A stretch of DNA of 13,313 nucleotides, taken from the NCBI GenBank assembly GCA_014804905.1, contig JAAUYX010000067.1, forward strand, positions 1 through 13,313, in the 5' to 3' direction. Shown one piece after another: positions 1 through 7,397 of this stretch. The translations under genes and the position numbers were made by a program. The notes beneath the pieces were generated by a model that had not been told where the DNA came from, made no database searches, and saw nothing but the letters and a program-made list of their open reading frames with translations. Numbering within the stretch: the first letter of the stretch is position 1; each line of letters begins with the position of its first letter. This DNA is from Desulfovibrio sp. GTDB lineage: Bacteria > Desulfobacterota > Desulfovibrionia > Desulfovibrionales > Desulfovibrionaceae.

Positions 1-1
1 C

Positions 2-496
2 TCGCTGGTGCCGGAAATCCGCCGCGTCTTTCAGTACCACGGCGCGGAGCACAAGACCATCCACGCCTTCGAGAACGGGGGCCCGGTGGAGGCCTGCGGC
101 GCGCGCGGCATGAGCCGCCTGCACCCGCGCTGCGGCACGACCTTCCTGCTCTTTGTCATCTGCATTTCCATCATCCTCCAGGCCCTGCTCGTGCCGCTCC
201 TGCTGGCTGTGTGGACGCCCCAGAGCGCCGTCGCCAAGCATGTGCTCTCCATCAGCTTCAAGCTCCTGCTCGTCATCCCCATCAGCGCACTCGCGTACGA
301 GCTCATCCGCTACGCCGCTCGCCTTCCCGACGGGCCGCTGGCGAGGCTCCTGCGCGCGCCGGGCCTGGCGCTCCAGCGCCTTACCGCGCACGAGCCGGAC
401 GAGCGCCAGATGGAAGTGGCCGTGGTGGCCCTGGCCGAGGCCCTCGGCCGCGACGCGGACACGGAGATCCGCACGCCCCCCTATTCGCGCCTCTGA
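2..496 (+). CDS. DUF1385 (YqhQ-like) membrane protein, 3' part only
   Basis: The reading frame is open from the first bases of the window to a TGA at 494-496, so the start lies upstream. About 164 C-terminal residues are visible. The stretch FQYHGAEHKTI followed by SRLHPRCGTTFLL is characteristic of the DUF1385/YqhQ family as I know it. Two hydrophobic segments follow, one right after the RCGT motif (TTFLLFVICISIILQALLV) and one around KLLLVIPISALAYELI. The family is therefore probably an inner-membrane protein with a conserved His/Cys-containing loop. Its biochemical role is not established and I do not assign one. prfA follows 27 bases downstream, and a DUF1385 gene ahead of prfA is an arrangement I recall from related deltaproteobacteria. 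The internal GTG at position 8 is not a true start, because conserved family sequence begins there and the frame continues upstream. Confidence 0.85.
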   Translation, partial: SLVPEIRRVFQYHGAEHKTIHAFENGGPVEACGARGMSRLHPRCGTTFLLFVICISIILQALLVPLLLAVWTPQSAVAKHVLSISFKLLLVIPISALAYELIRYAARLPDGPLARLLRAPGLALQRLTAHEPDERQMEVAVVALAEALGRDADTEIRTPPYSRL

Positions 497-523
497 ACCC
501 CCGAGCCTGCGGGAGACGCCCCC

Positions 524-1594
524 ATGTTTGCCAAGCTGGAAGCCCTGGAAAAGAAATACTTGGAACTGGAAGACGCGCTGGCCCAGCCGGACGTTTTCAA
601 CGACCAGGAGCATTACCGCAAGCTCACCAAGGCCCATGCGGACCTCGCCGACATCGTGGAGCTCTACCGCAAGCACCGCGCCCTCGAGCAGGAGCTCGCC
701 GACAACAAGCAGCTTTTGCGCGACGACGACCCGGAAATGCGCGAGCTCGCCCATGAGGAGGCGCGCCGCATCGAGGCGGAGCTCCCCGAAATCGAGCAGG
801 CGCTGAAGGTGGCCCTGCTCCCGGCCGACCCGCTGGACGAAAAGAACACCATCCTCGAAATCCGCGCGGGCACGGGCGGCGAGGAGGCGGCGCTCTTCGC
901 GGCCGACCTGTTCCGCATGTACTGCCGTTTCGCCGAGCTCCAAGGCTGGAAGGTGGAGGTCTTGAGCGAATCCCCCACCGAGGGCGGCGGCTACAAGGAA
1001 GTCATCTGCCTTATTGCGGGAAACAAGGTCTACAGCCGCCTCAAGTTCGAGGCCGGGACGCACCGCGTGCAGCGCGTGCCCGTCACCGAGACGCAGGGCC
1101 GCATCCACACCTCGGCGGCCACGGTGGCCGTCATGCCCGAGGCCGAGGAGGTGGACGTGGAGATCCGCCCCGAGGACCTGCGCATCGACATCTTCCGCGC
1201 GTCCGGCGCGGGCGGCCAGCACGTCAACAAGACCGAGTCGGCCGTGCGCATCACCCACATCCCCACGGGCACCGTGGTCACCTGCCAGGACGAGCGCTCG
1301 CAGCACAAGAACAAGGCGCGGGCCATGAAGGTGCTTGCCTCGCGTATCCTCGCGGCCGAGCGGGAGCGCCAGAGCCTCGAGCAGTCGGCGGACCGCCGCG
1401 CGCAGGTGGGTTCGGGCGACCGCTCCGAGCGCATCCGCACCTACAATTTCCCGCAGGGCCGCTGCACCGACCACCGCATCAACCTCACCCTCTACTCGCT
1501 GGACCGCATCATGGAGGGCGAGCTCGCCCCGCTGCTCGACGCGCTGGCCACCGCCGCCCAGGCCGAGGCGCTCAAGGCCCAGGCCGAGGGCTAG
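524..1594 (+). CDS. prfA: Peptide chain release factor 1 (RF1)
   Basis: Class I release factor that reads UAA and UAG in the ribosomal A site and triggers hydrolysis of peptidyl-tRNA. The protein has 356 residues, close to the family's usual 355-360. The N-terminal coiled-coil domain (about residues 1-100) is intact. The stop-codon reading tripeptide of the PxT type is PVT at residues 186-188, inside HRVQRVPVTETQGRIHTS; PxT marks RF1 rather than RF2, which has SPF. The catalytic GGQ is at residues 230-232 in GAGGQHVNKTES, and the Gln is the residue normally methylated by PrmC. The C-terminal part carries the conserved GSGDRSERIRTYNFPQGR. The ATG is supported by a GGGAGA Shine-Dalgarno sequence about six bases upstream. 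The gene often following prfA, prmC, is not here; dinB takes its place. Confidence 0.98.
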   Translation: MFAKLEALEKKYLELEDALAQPDVFNDQEHYRKLTKAHADLADIVELYRKHRALEQELADNKQLLRDDDPEMRELAHEEARRIEAELPEIEQALKVALLPADPLDEKNTILEIRAGTGGEEAALFAADLFRMYCRFAELQGWKVEVLSESPTEGGGYKEVICLIAGNKVYSRLKFEAGTHRVQRVPVTETQGRIHTSAATVAVMPEAEEVDVEIRPEDLRIDIFRASGAGGQHVNKTESAVRITHIPTGTVVTCQDERSQHKNKARAMKVLASRILAAERERQSLEQSADRRAQVGSGDRSERIRTYNFPQGRCTDHRINLTLYSLDRIMEGELAPLLDALATAAQAEALKAQAEG

Positions 1595-1631
1595 GCCCGC
1601 GCAGTCACGGGCGCGGCCGCCGGAGACCGCC

Positions 1632-2879
1632 ATGATCCTGCACCTGGACATGGATGCGTTCTTCGCTTCCGTGGAACAACTGGACGACCCGAGCCTCAAG
1701 GGCAGGCCCGTCATCGTGGGCGGCGACAGGCGGGGCGTGGTCTCCACGGCCTCCTACGAGGCGCGCCGCTTCGGCATCCACTCGGCCATGCCCATCGCCA
1801 CGGCGCGCCGCCTCTGCCCGCGCGGCGTCTTTCTCCCCGGGCGGCACGCCCGCTATTCCGAGCTTTCCCGCCGCATCATGGCGGCCCTGCGCGACTTTTC
1901 CCCGGCGGTGGAGCCGGCCAGCATCGACGAAGCCTATCTGGACGCCTCCGGGCTCGAGCGCCTGTCCGGGTCGCCTGGGGAGCTCGCCCGCGCCGTCAAG
2001 GCCCGCGTGGCCGAGGTCACGGGCGGCCTCACCTGCTCCGTGGGTATCGCCCCGGTGAAATTCCTCGCCAAGATTTGTTCGGAGGTCAACAAGCCTGACG
2101 GCGTCTTCATCCTCCAGCCGGAGGAGGCCGACGCCTTTCTGGCCGGGCTTGCGGTCACGCGGCTGCCGGGCGTGGGCAAGCGCATGGCCGCGAGCCTCGC
2201 GGGCCTCGGCATCACCCATGTGGCGCAGCTGCGGGCGCTCAGCCGAGACTTTATGGAACGGCGCTACGGCAAGTGGGGCGTAGTCCTCCACGACCGCGCC
2301 CACGGCATCGACCCGCGCCCGGTGACGCCCGAGCACGAGGTCAAGAGCGAGGGCGCGGAGCGCACCTTCGCACGCGACGTGCGCGACCGCGGCCTGCTCG
2401 CGCGGGCGCTCTTCGCCCATGCCGAGCGCGTGGGCGCGCGGATGCGGCGCAACGGCCTCGCCGGACGTACCGTGACCCTGAAGATCAAGTTTGCGGATTT
2501 TCGTCAGATCACGCGCTCGCGCACGCTGGGCGGCCGCACGGACGCCACGCGCACCATCTTCGAGACCGCGCGCGGGCTGCTGGAGGAGGAGCCCCTGGCC
2601 CAGCCCGTGCGGCTCATCGGCCTTTCGGTCTCCGGGTTCGAGGCCCCGGCCGAGCAGTTGCTTTTGCCGGGCGCGGCGTCAGGGCGCCACGGAAAGGGGG
2701 GCCTGCCCGCACCCGAAGAGGAGGCACGCCGCCGCAAACTCGACCGGGCGCTGGATACGCTGCGGGAGCGCTTCGGCAAGGACGCGGTGCAGCGCGGCGG
2801 CGTCCACGGCGCGGACCTTTCCGGCGAGACGCAGGCTCCGGCGCCCACGGCGGGGCGCACCCGCCGGGAACCGGACTGA
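1632..2879 (+). CDS. dinB: DNA polymerase IV (Y-family translesion polymerase)
   Basis: Error-prone Y-family polymerase that extends past lesions and mismatched primers. The protein has 415 residues from ATG 1632. An in-frame extension upstream (to about 1335) is a shadow of prfA, and ATG 1632 has a GGAG element seven to eight bases ahead. The N-terminus MILHLDMDAFFASVEQ carries the palm metal ligand D6, and SIDEAYLD at 98-105 carries the catalytic D99 and E100. YEARRFGIHSAMP (42-54) is the usual nucleotide-binding/finger motif. A helix-hairpin-helix thumb element lies at about 177-200 (RLPGVGKRMAASLAGLG), and the little-finger domain occupies about 240-340. EQLLLPG at 341-347 is a plausible beta-clamp binding motif of the QLxLx type, though it is internal and not at the C-terminus. 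The last part (RKLDRALDTLRERFGKDAVQRG) is also seen in longer family members. No LexA box is evident upstream in the 37-base gap after prfA. Confidence 0.96.
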   Translation: MILHLDMDAFFASVEQLDDPSLKGRPVIVGGDRRGVVSTASYEARRFGIHSAMPIATARRLCPRGVFLPGRHARYSELSRRIMAALRDFSPAVEPASIDEAYLDASGLERLSGSPGELARAVKARVAEVTGGLTCSVGIAPVKFLAKICSEVNKPDGVFILQPEEADAFLAGLAVTRLPGVGKRMAASLAGLGITHVAQLRALSRDFMERRYGKWGVVLHDRAHGIDPRPVTPEHEVKSEGAERTFARDVRDRGLLARALFAHAERVGARMRRNGLAGRTVTLKIKFADFRQITRSRTLGGRTDATRTIFETARGLLEEEPLAQPVRLIGLSVSGFEAPAEQLLLPGAASGRHGKGGLPAPEEEARRRKLDRALDTLRERFGKDAVQRGGVHGADLSGETQAPAPTAGRTRREPD

Positions 2880-2882
2880 GGC

Positions 2883-3755
2883 TCAGGCTTCTTCGTCCGA
2901 ATCCGGCGTTTCCTCCGCCAGTTCCGGCTTCGGGGCGCTCTCCCCTGCCCTGGACCTGGCAGCGTCCGCGCCGCCGTCCCACCACCAGGCCGCCCTGTGG
3001 CAGAGCAGGTCGATGTCACCGCCAGCGGCCACGTTGAGCATCTTGCGGTACTGGCGCACGGCCTCGTGGCTGTGGGCATTGGCCTCGAAAAGGCCGCCGA
3101 ACAGCTCCGCATCCTCGGTGAGCATCTTGGCGGCCGCGGCCTTCCTGCGCTCAAAGGAGGGCGTGAGGAAGGGCAAAAGCTCCTCCTCGCCCGCGAGCAG
3201 CGCGAAGTACGCCAGATTGGTGATGAAGTTGGTGTTCTGGATGCGGGCCATGGCCCGGTCGTGCGTGGCGGCCGAGCAGCGGAAGCTGCGGCAGCCGAGG
3301 GCCGAGAAAAAGCCCTCCACCCGTGAAAGATGCGCCTCTTCCGCGCCCTTGCCCGCCACCACGGCCACGGGCTGGTCGGCGCCTGCGGCGGGCTTCGGGC
3401 CGAAGAGCGGATGCGTGCCCACCACCGGCCCCTCCCAGAGGCGCTCCATCTGGCGCAGGGGCCGCTCCTTCACCGAGGTGATGTCCGCAAGGATGGCCCC
3501 TGGCGCCAGCTCCGCGGTGACGGCCTTCGCCACTTCCTCAAAGACGGCTGCGGGCACGCAGAGGAGCGCGAGGTCCGCGCCGTCAAGCGCGGCCCTGAGC
3601 GCTTCCGGCGTGAGCGGCTGGTCCACACCTGTCACATCGAGCCCGGCCTCGCGCGCGCGCCGAAGCAGCATCTCGCCCATCCGCCCGCGGGAGCCCACGA
3701 TGGCCGTGCGCCCTTGGGCCGCGGTTTTTTTTTCCTCTTCTGGTTCCGCGCTCAT
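2883..3755 (-). CDS. tyrA: Prephenate dehydrogenase (TyrA family)
   Basis: NAD(P)-dependent oxidative decarboxylation of prephenate (or possibly arogenate) in tyrosine synthesis. The protein has 290 residues from ATG 3755. The N-terminal dinucleotide-binding fold shows AIVGSRGRMGEML at 18-30 and a strand-end acid at D45. DITSVKERP at 91-99 and GTHPLFGP at 113-120, with the expected catalytic His115, are TyrA signatures. The helical C-terminal domain includes THDRAMARIQNTNFITNLAYF and HSHEAVRQYRKMLN. The last 25 residues are a low-complexity acidic tail. The start codon overlaps the aroA stop in an ATGA, so translation is probably coupled. The frame is open far upstream through aroA, but that part has no homology signature and is a GC-rich shadow. 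There is no chorismate mutase fusion; that domain sits on pheA. Choice between prephenate and arogenate as substrate cannot be read from the sequence. Confidence 0.92.
   Translation of the reverse strand: MSAEPEEEKKTAAQGRTAIVGSRGRMGEMLLRRAREAGLDVTGVDQPLTPEALRAALDGADLALLCVPAAVFEEVAKAVTAELAPGAILADITSVKERPLRQMERLWEGPVVGTHPLFGPKPAAGADQPVAVVAGKGAEEAHLSRVEGFFSALGCRSFRCSAATHDRAMARIQNTNFITNLAYFALLAGEEELLPFLTPSFERRKAAAAKMLTEDAELFGGLFEANAHSHEAVRQYRKMLNVAAGGDIDLLCHRAAWWWDGGADAARSRAGESAPKPELAEETPDSDEEA
3725..3733 (-). repeat. A9 homopolymer in the 5' end of tyrA
   Basis: Nine consecutive T on the + strand, hence A9 in the tyrA message, spanning codons 8-11 (GAA AAA AAA ACC). It is the longest mononucleotide run I noticed and stands out in GC-rich DNA. 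Runs of this length can be sites of replication, transcription or ribosome slippage. Whether it slips here is unknown. Confidence 0.9.
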
Positions 3756-5191
3756 GCAAGACGGCTCCAGAGCTCCCAGAACTGCGGGAAGGACTTGCGC
3801 ACCACCGTGGGGTCGTCGAGGCGCGCGTGCACGTCGAGGCCTGGGTCGCGCAGGCCAAGCAGCGCGAGGGACATGGCCATGCGGTGGTCGTTGTGCGCCG
3901 AAAGCGTGACGCCCTCGGGCACATGGGGCGAATCCGGCCGGTTGCGCACATGCCCGGGGAGGCCGCCCATGCCGCTGATGAGCAGGCCGTCCGAAAGCGC
4001 GTCCACCATGACGCCCGCCTTGCCGAGCTCCAGAGCCGGGGCCGCGATGCGGTCCGACTCCTTGAGGCGCAGGTGCGCCACGTTCCGCACCCGCGTCGAG
4101 CCCTTGGCATAGGCAGCGAGCACGGCCACCGTGGGCACGAGGTCCGGGCTGGCACCCATGTCCAGCTCCACGCCGTGCAGCTCCGACGGGTACACGGTCA
4201 CGGCGTCCGGCTCCACCTTCACGCGCGCGCCCATTTTCTGGAGGATGGCGAGCATGGCGCGGTCTCCCTGCAGGGAATCGGCGCGCAGGCCCTCCACGCG
4301 CACCGGGCGTTTGCCGAGCGCGCCCGCGGCGAGGAAATAGGAGGCCCCGGACCAGTCGCCCTCCACCACATAGTCCCCCGGCCTGTAGGAGCCGGGCCAG
4401 ACCGTCACGCGCAGGCAGCCGGGCGCCGCGTCGAGCAAATTGCGCCAGGCCGTCCCCGTGAGGGATTCCCACGGGTCCGAAAGGCGCGCGCGCATGGACA
4501 CGCGGAAGCGGATGCCGAAATCGGTCAGGCATTGCAGGGTGAGGCCCACATAGGGCCAGGACACGGCCTTGCGCCCGGCGAGCTCCAGGGTGAGCGGCGA
4601 GGGGCACATGGGCGCGGCGAGGAGCAGCCCGGAAAAATACTGGCTGGACGATTCCATGCCCACGCGCACCACGCCGTCCGAAAGCGAGGGCGCGAGCCCG
4701 CAGGCCTGGAGCAGGAAGGGCGGGCAGCCCGTCTTGCCCTCCCAGGTGACGCCCGCGCCGAGGCGCAGGAGCACGTCGCAAAGCTCGCCGATGGGCCGCT
4801 CGTGCATCCGGCCCTCGCCAAAGATGCGGAAGAGGCCCTCGCCCGCGCCGAGCACCGCGGTGAGCAGGCGGCAGGTGGTGCCGGATTCGCCCACGTTGCA
4901 GGCGAGCGGCCGCCCCCCCTGGCCGCCGCGCGGGGCGCCGGCCATGCCCTTGACGCGCCAGCCCGTGGGCGCGCCGTCGGACCCTTTTTCCAGCGGCTCC
5001 ATCTTCGCGCCCGCCTCGCAGAGGATGTCGCGGGTGCGCTCCAAATCCGCGCTCTCGAGGGTGTGGCGCACGTATGATTCGCCGTCGGCCAGGGCCGCGC
5101 CGATGAGGTAGCGGTGCGAGAGGGACTTGGAGGCCGGGGCCGGGACGACGACCGGGGCTTCGGCCATGTCCGCGCTTGTCATGTCTGTCAT
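3752..5191 (-). CDS. aroA: 3-phosphoshikimate 1-carboxyvinyltransferase (EPSP synthase)
   Basis: Transfers the enolpyruvyl group of PEP to shikimate 3-phosphate, two steps before prephenate. The protein has 479 residues, longer than the 427 of E. coli, with extra loops in the N-terminal half (about 65-95). Conserved elements are SKSLSHR at 21-27, GESGTTCRLL at 101-110, SSSQYFSGLLLA at 181-192, EGDWSGASYFLAAGAL at 277-292, the expected catalytic Asp in SPDLVPT (D350), RLKESDRI at 375-382, DHRMAM at 435-440 and KSFPQFW at 466-472. The usual GNxGT motif reads GESGT here, so the Asn is replaced by Glu-Ser, and the Pro after the Arg is Leu. ATG 5191 is chosen because GAGGAAGG lies about eight bases upstream, inside the end of pheA. 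In-frame ATGs at 5182 and 5167 are less favoured. The gene sits one base after the pheA stop and overlaps tyrA by ATGA. Confidence 0.95.
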   Translation of the reverse strand: MTDMTSADMAEAPVVVPAPASKSLSHRYLIGAALADGESYVRHTLESADLERTRDILCEAGAKMEPLEKGSDGAPTGWRVKGMAGAPRGGQGGRPLACNVGESGTTCRLLTAVLGAGEGLFRIFGEGRMHERPIGELCDVLLRLGAGVTWEGKTGCPPFLLQACGLAPSLSDGVVRVGMESSSQYFSGLLLAAPMCPSPLTLELAGRKAVSWPYVGLTLQCLTDFGIRFRVSMRARLSDPWESLTGTAWRNLLDAAPGCLRVTVWPGSYRPGDYVVEGDWSGASYFLAAGALGKRPVRVEGLRADSLQGDRAMLAILQKMGARVKVEPDAVTVYPSELHGVELDMGASPDLVPTVAVLAAYAKGSTRVRNVAHLRLKESDRIAAPALELGKAGVMVDALSDGLLISGMGGLPGHVRNRPDSPHVPEGVTLSAHNDHRMAMSLALLGLRDPGLDVHARLDDPTVVRKSFPQFWELWSRLA

Positions 5192-5192
5192 G

Positions 5193-6398
5193 TCAGATAC
5201 CTTCCTCGTCCTCGCGGACGACGCTGTCGAGGCTCATGCGGTCGAGCTGGGGCCCGGTGGGATAGGTGCCGAGGATGCGGAAGCTGGCGCAGGCGTGGCC
5301 GAGCTTTTGGAGCAGCTCCGCATGGCGCGGGTGGTCGAGGTCGCTTTCCACGTCGGCGAAAAAGACATACTTGCCCAGCTGCCCGTGGAGCGGCCGCGAC
5401 TCGAGCTTGCGCATATTGATGCCGTTGGCCGCCAGAAGCTCCAGCACGGTGGAGAGCGCGCCCGCCTTGTCCGGCACGGTGAAGAGCAGGGAGGTCTTGT
5501 CGGCCCCGGTCTGGGCGCCGGGCGTGGGCCTGGGCATCGCCGCCGCCCGCCCCGAGGCCGCGCGCGGCGCGATGATCACAAAGCGCGTCCAGTTGCCGGG
5601 CTCGTCCTCAATGCGCCGGGCGAGCACGGAAAGGCCGAGCATGTCGGCGAGCTTGCCGTTGCCGATGGCGGCGGCCCCCGGCTCCCTGGCGGCGCGCTCG
5701 GCGGCCGCCGCCGTGGATTCCACGGGCACGAGCGCCGCGGCCGGGAGATGCGCGCGCAGCCAGCCGCCGCACTGGGCGAGGGGCTGCGGGTGCGAATAGA
5801 CGGTCTTTACCCTGGCGAGGCTTTCCTCATTGGAAAGTAGGCAGTGGGAGATGCGCGAGAAGAGCTCGGCCTCGATGACCACGTCATGCTTGAGGAAGAG
5901 GTCGAAACTCACGCCCACCGTGCCCTGAAGCGAATTTTCCAGCGGCACCACGCCGAGCTCGCAGGCGCCGGAGCAGACCTCCTCGAACACGCCCGCAATG
6001 TCCCGGCAGGGGTGGAAGCTCGCCGCGTGGCCGAGATACTCCACGCCCGCGAAGTAGGAGAAGGTCCCCTCCGGCCCGAGATAGGCCACGTTCTGCGGCC
6101 GCTGGAGCGCCCTGGAGGAGGAGAGTATCTCGCGCCAGATGGCCCGAAGGTGCGGCTCCGGCAGCTCGCCGGGATTGCGCGCCGCGAGCGAATCCAGAAG
6201 GTCGCGCTCGCGCAGGGGCTTGAAGATGAGGTCGCGGCTCTCGGCCTTGATGCGCCCTACCTCGCGGCTCAGGGCCGCTCGCCGGTTGAAGAGAGCGAGC
6301 AATTCCTCGTCCACGGCGTCGATCTCGCCGCGGATGGCGGCAAGGCGCTGGCTCCCGGAAGCGGGCGCGGCCGCGGCCCCGTGTTGTGCGCTCGTCAT
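5193..6398 (-). CDS. pheA: Bifunctional chorismate mutase / prephenate dehydratase (P-protein)
   Basis: Converts chorismate to prephenate and then to phenylpyruvate, the committed branch to phenylalanine. The protein has 401 residues. An AroQ-type chorismate mutase domain lies at about 17-100 (RLAAIRGEIDAVDEELLALFNRR, with K51 in REVGRIKAE). The prephenate dehydratase domain covers about 104-278: YLGPEGTFS at 106-114, VVPLENSLQGTVG at 150-162, ESTAAAAE at 227-234 and the catalytic-region GNWTRF at 268-273. A Pro/Ala-rich linker (278-300) leads to a C-terminal ACT domain, with GALS at 313-316 and ESRP at 333-336, the residues typical of Phe feedback binding. ATG 6398 is preceded by GGGAGG at good spacing and lies one base after the stop of the upstream gene. 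A longer in-frame start at 6500 would overlap that gene deeply and has no family sequence. Feedback inhibition by Phe is therefore expected in addition to attenuation. Confidence 0.95.
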   Translation of the reverse strand: MTSAQHGAAAAPASGSQRLAAIRGEIDAVDEELLALFNRRAALSREVGRIKAESRDLIFKPLRERDLLDSLAARNPGELPEPHLRAIWREILSSSRALQRPQNVAYLGPEGTFSYFAGVEYLGHAASFHPCRDIAGVFEEVCSGACELGVVPLENSLQGTVGVSFDLFLKHDVVIEAELFSRISHCLLSNEESLARVKTVYSHPQPLAQCGGWLRAHLPAAALVPVESTAAAAERAAREPGAAAIGNGKLADMLGLSVLARRIEDEPGNWTRFVIIAPRAASGRAAAMPRPTPGAQTGADKTSLLFTVPDKAGALSTVLELLAANGINMRKLESRPLHGQLGKYVFFADVESDLDHPRHAELLQKLGHACASFRILGTYPTGPQLDRMSLDSVVREDEEGI

Positions 6399-6399
6399 G

Positions 6400-7395
6400 C
6401 TAGACCTCCCGGATTTCCTCGGCCACGCGCATCCCGAAATGCCGCCCCGCGCCGCCCGCGGCATCGTCGACGCGGCAAAGCACCTCGTCGCCGGGCTCAA
6501 GCGCCACCACGCTCACGGGCTCGCCCCTGGGCGTGACGAGGCGGATGGTCTCGGCATTCTGGAGAAACACCGCGCCCCTGACCGGCCCGTCCTTTCCTTC
6601 CACCTCCGCCTCGATGAGCAGCATGGGCCGGACCTCAATCTTCACGCGCCCGAGCGTCGCCACGCCCGTGGCGCCATCGGCGGAAACAATGAGCACCTCC
6701 TGCCCGGCGCGCAGCTCGCCCAGGTAGGTGGTGCGGTCATGGGGCAGGCGCACATAGGCGTGCACTGCGCCCGCGTTGACGCGGAAGGGCCTGGAGGCCA
6801 CATACTCGTTGTGCTCGGTCTCGGCGTGGACGAGGAAGGTGAAGGCGCTGGCATTACCCACCAGCATCCCCTGGCCGCGCCGGAGCAGCGAGAGCGTGTC
6901 CGCGCAGACGCGGTGGCCGAGGCCCACGGGCTCCACGCGGGTGACGCGCGCGGGCACGAGCTGTTCCTCCCCCTGCGAGAGCTTGCACTGGGCCACGATG
7001 GCCTTGATGTCGGAAATCGCCGAGGCCGGTACCACGATGCCCGCCACGCCCCGCTCGAGGATGCCCGCGGCAAGCCGCGCCTGCTCGAGGCTCGCCGCCT
7101 CGGCGAGCACCTGGTCGCTCTGGGCGAGCAGGTTCTCCACCGGGATGACCTCCCAGCCGGAGGCCAGCACCACGCGCTCGCCCGCGCGCATCCGGGCGAG
7201 CGCCTCCTCCTCGTCCGCCTTGGCGGCGAGGCTCACGAGCGGTGTCTCCTCGTCGGCCCAGACCTGGCAGCGCGAGAGCCCGGCCGCCTGCGCCGCGTGC
7301 TCCGCGGGCACGATGACCCCGTCCACCCCGGATTCCAGCGCCAGGGTGAGGCTCTCCTTGTCATAGGGCACGCAGCGGAAATAGATGCGCGACAT
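6400..7395 (-). CDS. aroB': 3-dehydroquinate synthase II (archaeal-type)
   Basis: NAD-dependent enzyme that oxidatively deaminates and cyclises 2-amino-3,7-dideoxy-D-threo-hept-6-ulosonate (ADTH) to 3-dehydroquinate. It replaces the classical AroB step and is unrelated to it. The protein has 331 residues, in the range of the family. Recognisable stretches are EPVGLGHRVCADTLSLL at 155-171, GQGMLVGNASAFTFLVHAETEHNEYVASRPFRVNAGAVHAYV in the centre (174-215), and SADGATGVATLGRVKIEVRPMLLIEAE at 238-264. The ATG at 7395 has GGGGAG five bases ahead and starts two bases after the TAG of the ADTH synthase gene. pheA begins one base after its own TAG. The adjacency of the two alternative-pathway enzymes supports both calls. 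Confidence 0.93.
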   Translation of the reverse strand: MSRIYFRCVPYDKESLTLALESGVDGVIVPAEHAAQAAGLSRCQVWADEETPLVSLAAKADEEEALARMRAGERVVLASGWEVIPVENLLAQSDQVLAEAASLEQARLAAGILERGVAGIVVPASAISDIKAIVAQCKLSQGEEQLVPARVTRVEPVGLGHRVCADTLSLLRRGQGMLVGNASAFTFLVHAETEHNEYVASRPFRVNAGAVHAYVRLPHDRTTYLGELRAGQEVLIVSADGATGVATLGRVKIEVRPMLLIEAEVEGKDGPVRGAVFLQNAETIRLVTPRGEPVSVVALEPGDEVLCRVDDAAGGAGRHFGMRVAEEIREV

Positions 7396-7397
7396 GG

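Noticed and set aside
2876..2886. Palindrome CTGAG-G-CTCAG spanning the two convergent stop codons, considered as a terminator.
   Set aside because: The stem is five pairs with a one-base loop and no T-tract. The symmetry follows mainly from two facing TGA stops.
3583..4155. Frame producing an alternative product if the A9 tract slipped.
   Set aside because: The shifted frame ends after a few dozen Arg/Gly/Ala-rich residues with no recognisable domain, so a functional second product is not supported.
3756..4781. Upstream continuation of the tyrA frame to a 632-codon reading, suggesting a fusion protein.
   Set aside because: The extension lies fully inside aroA in another frame, has Arg/Ala/Pro-rich low-information sequence, and the ATGA overlap gives a normal tyrA start.
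6399..6500. Longer pheA start at 6500.
   Set aside because: It would overlap the end of the 3-dehydroquinate synthase II gene by about 100 bases. ATG 6398 has a strong GGGAGG element and begins just before the chorismate mutase domain.
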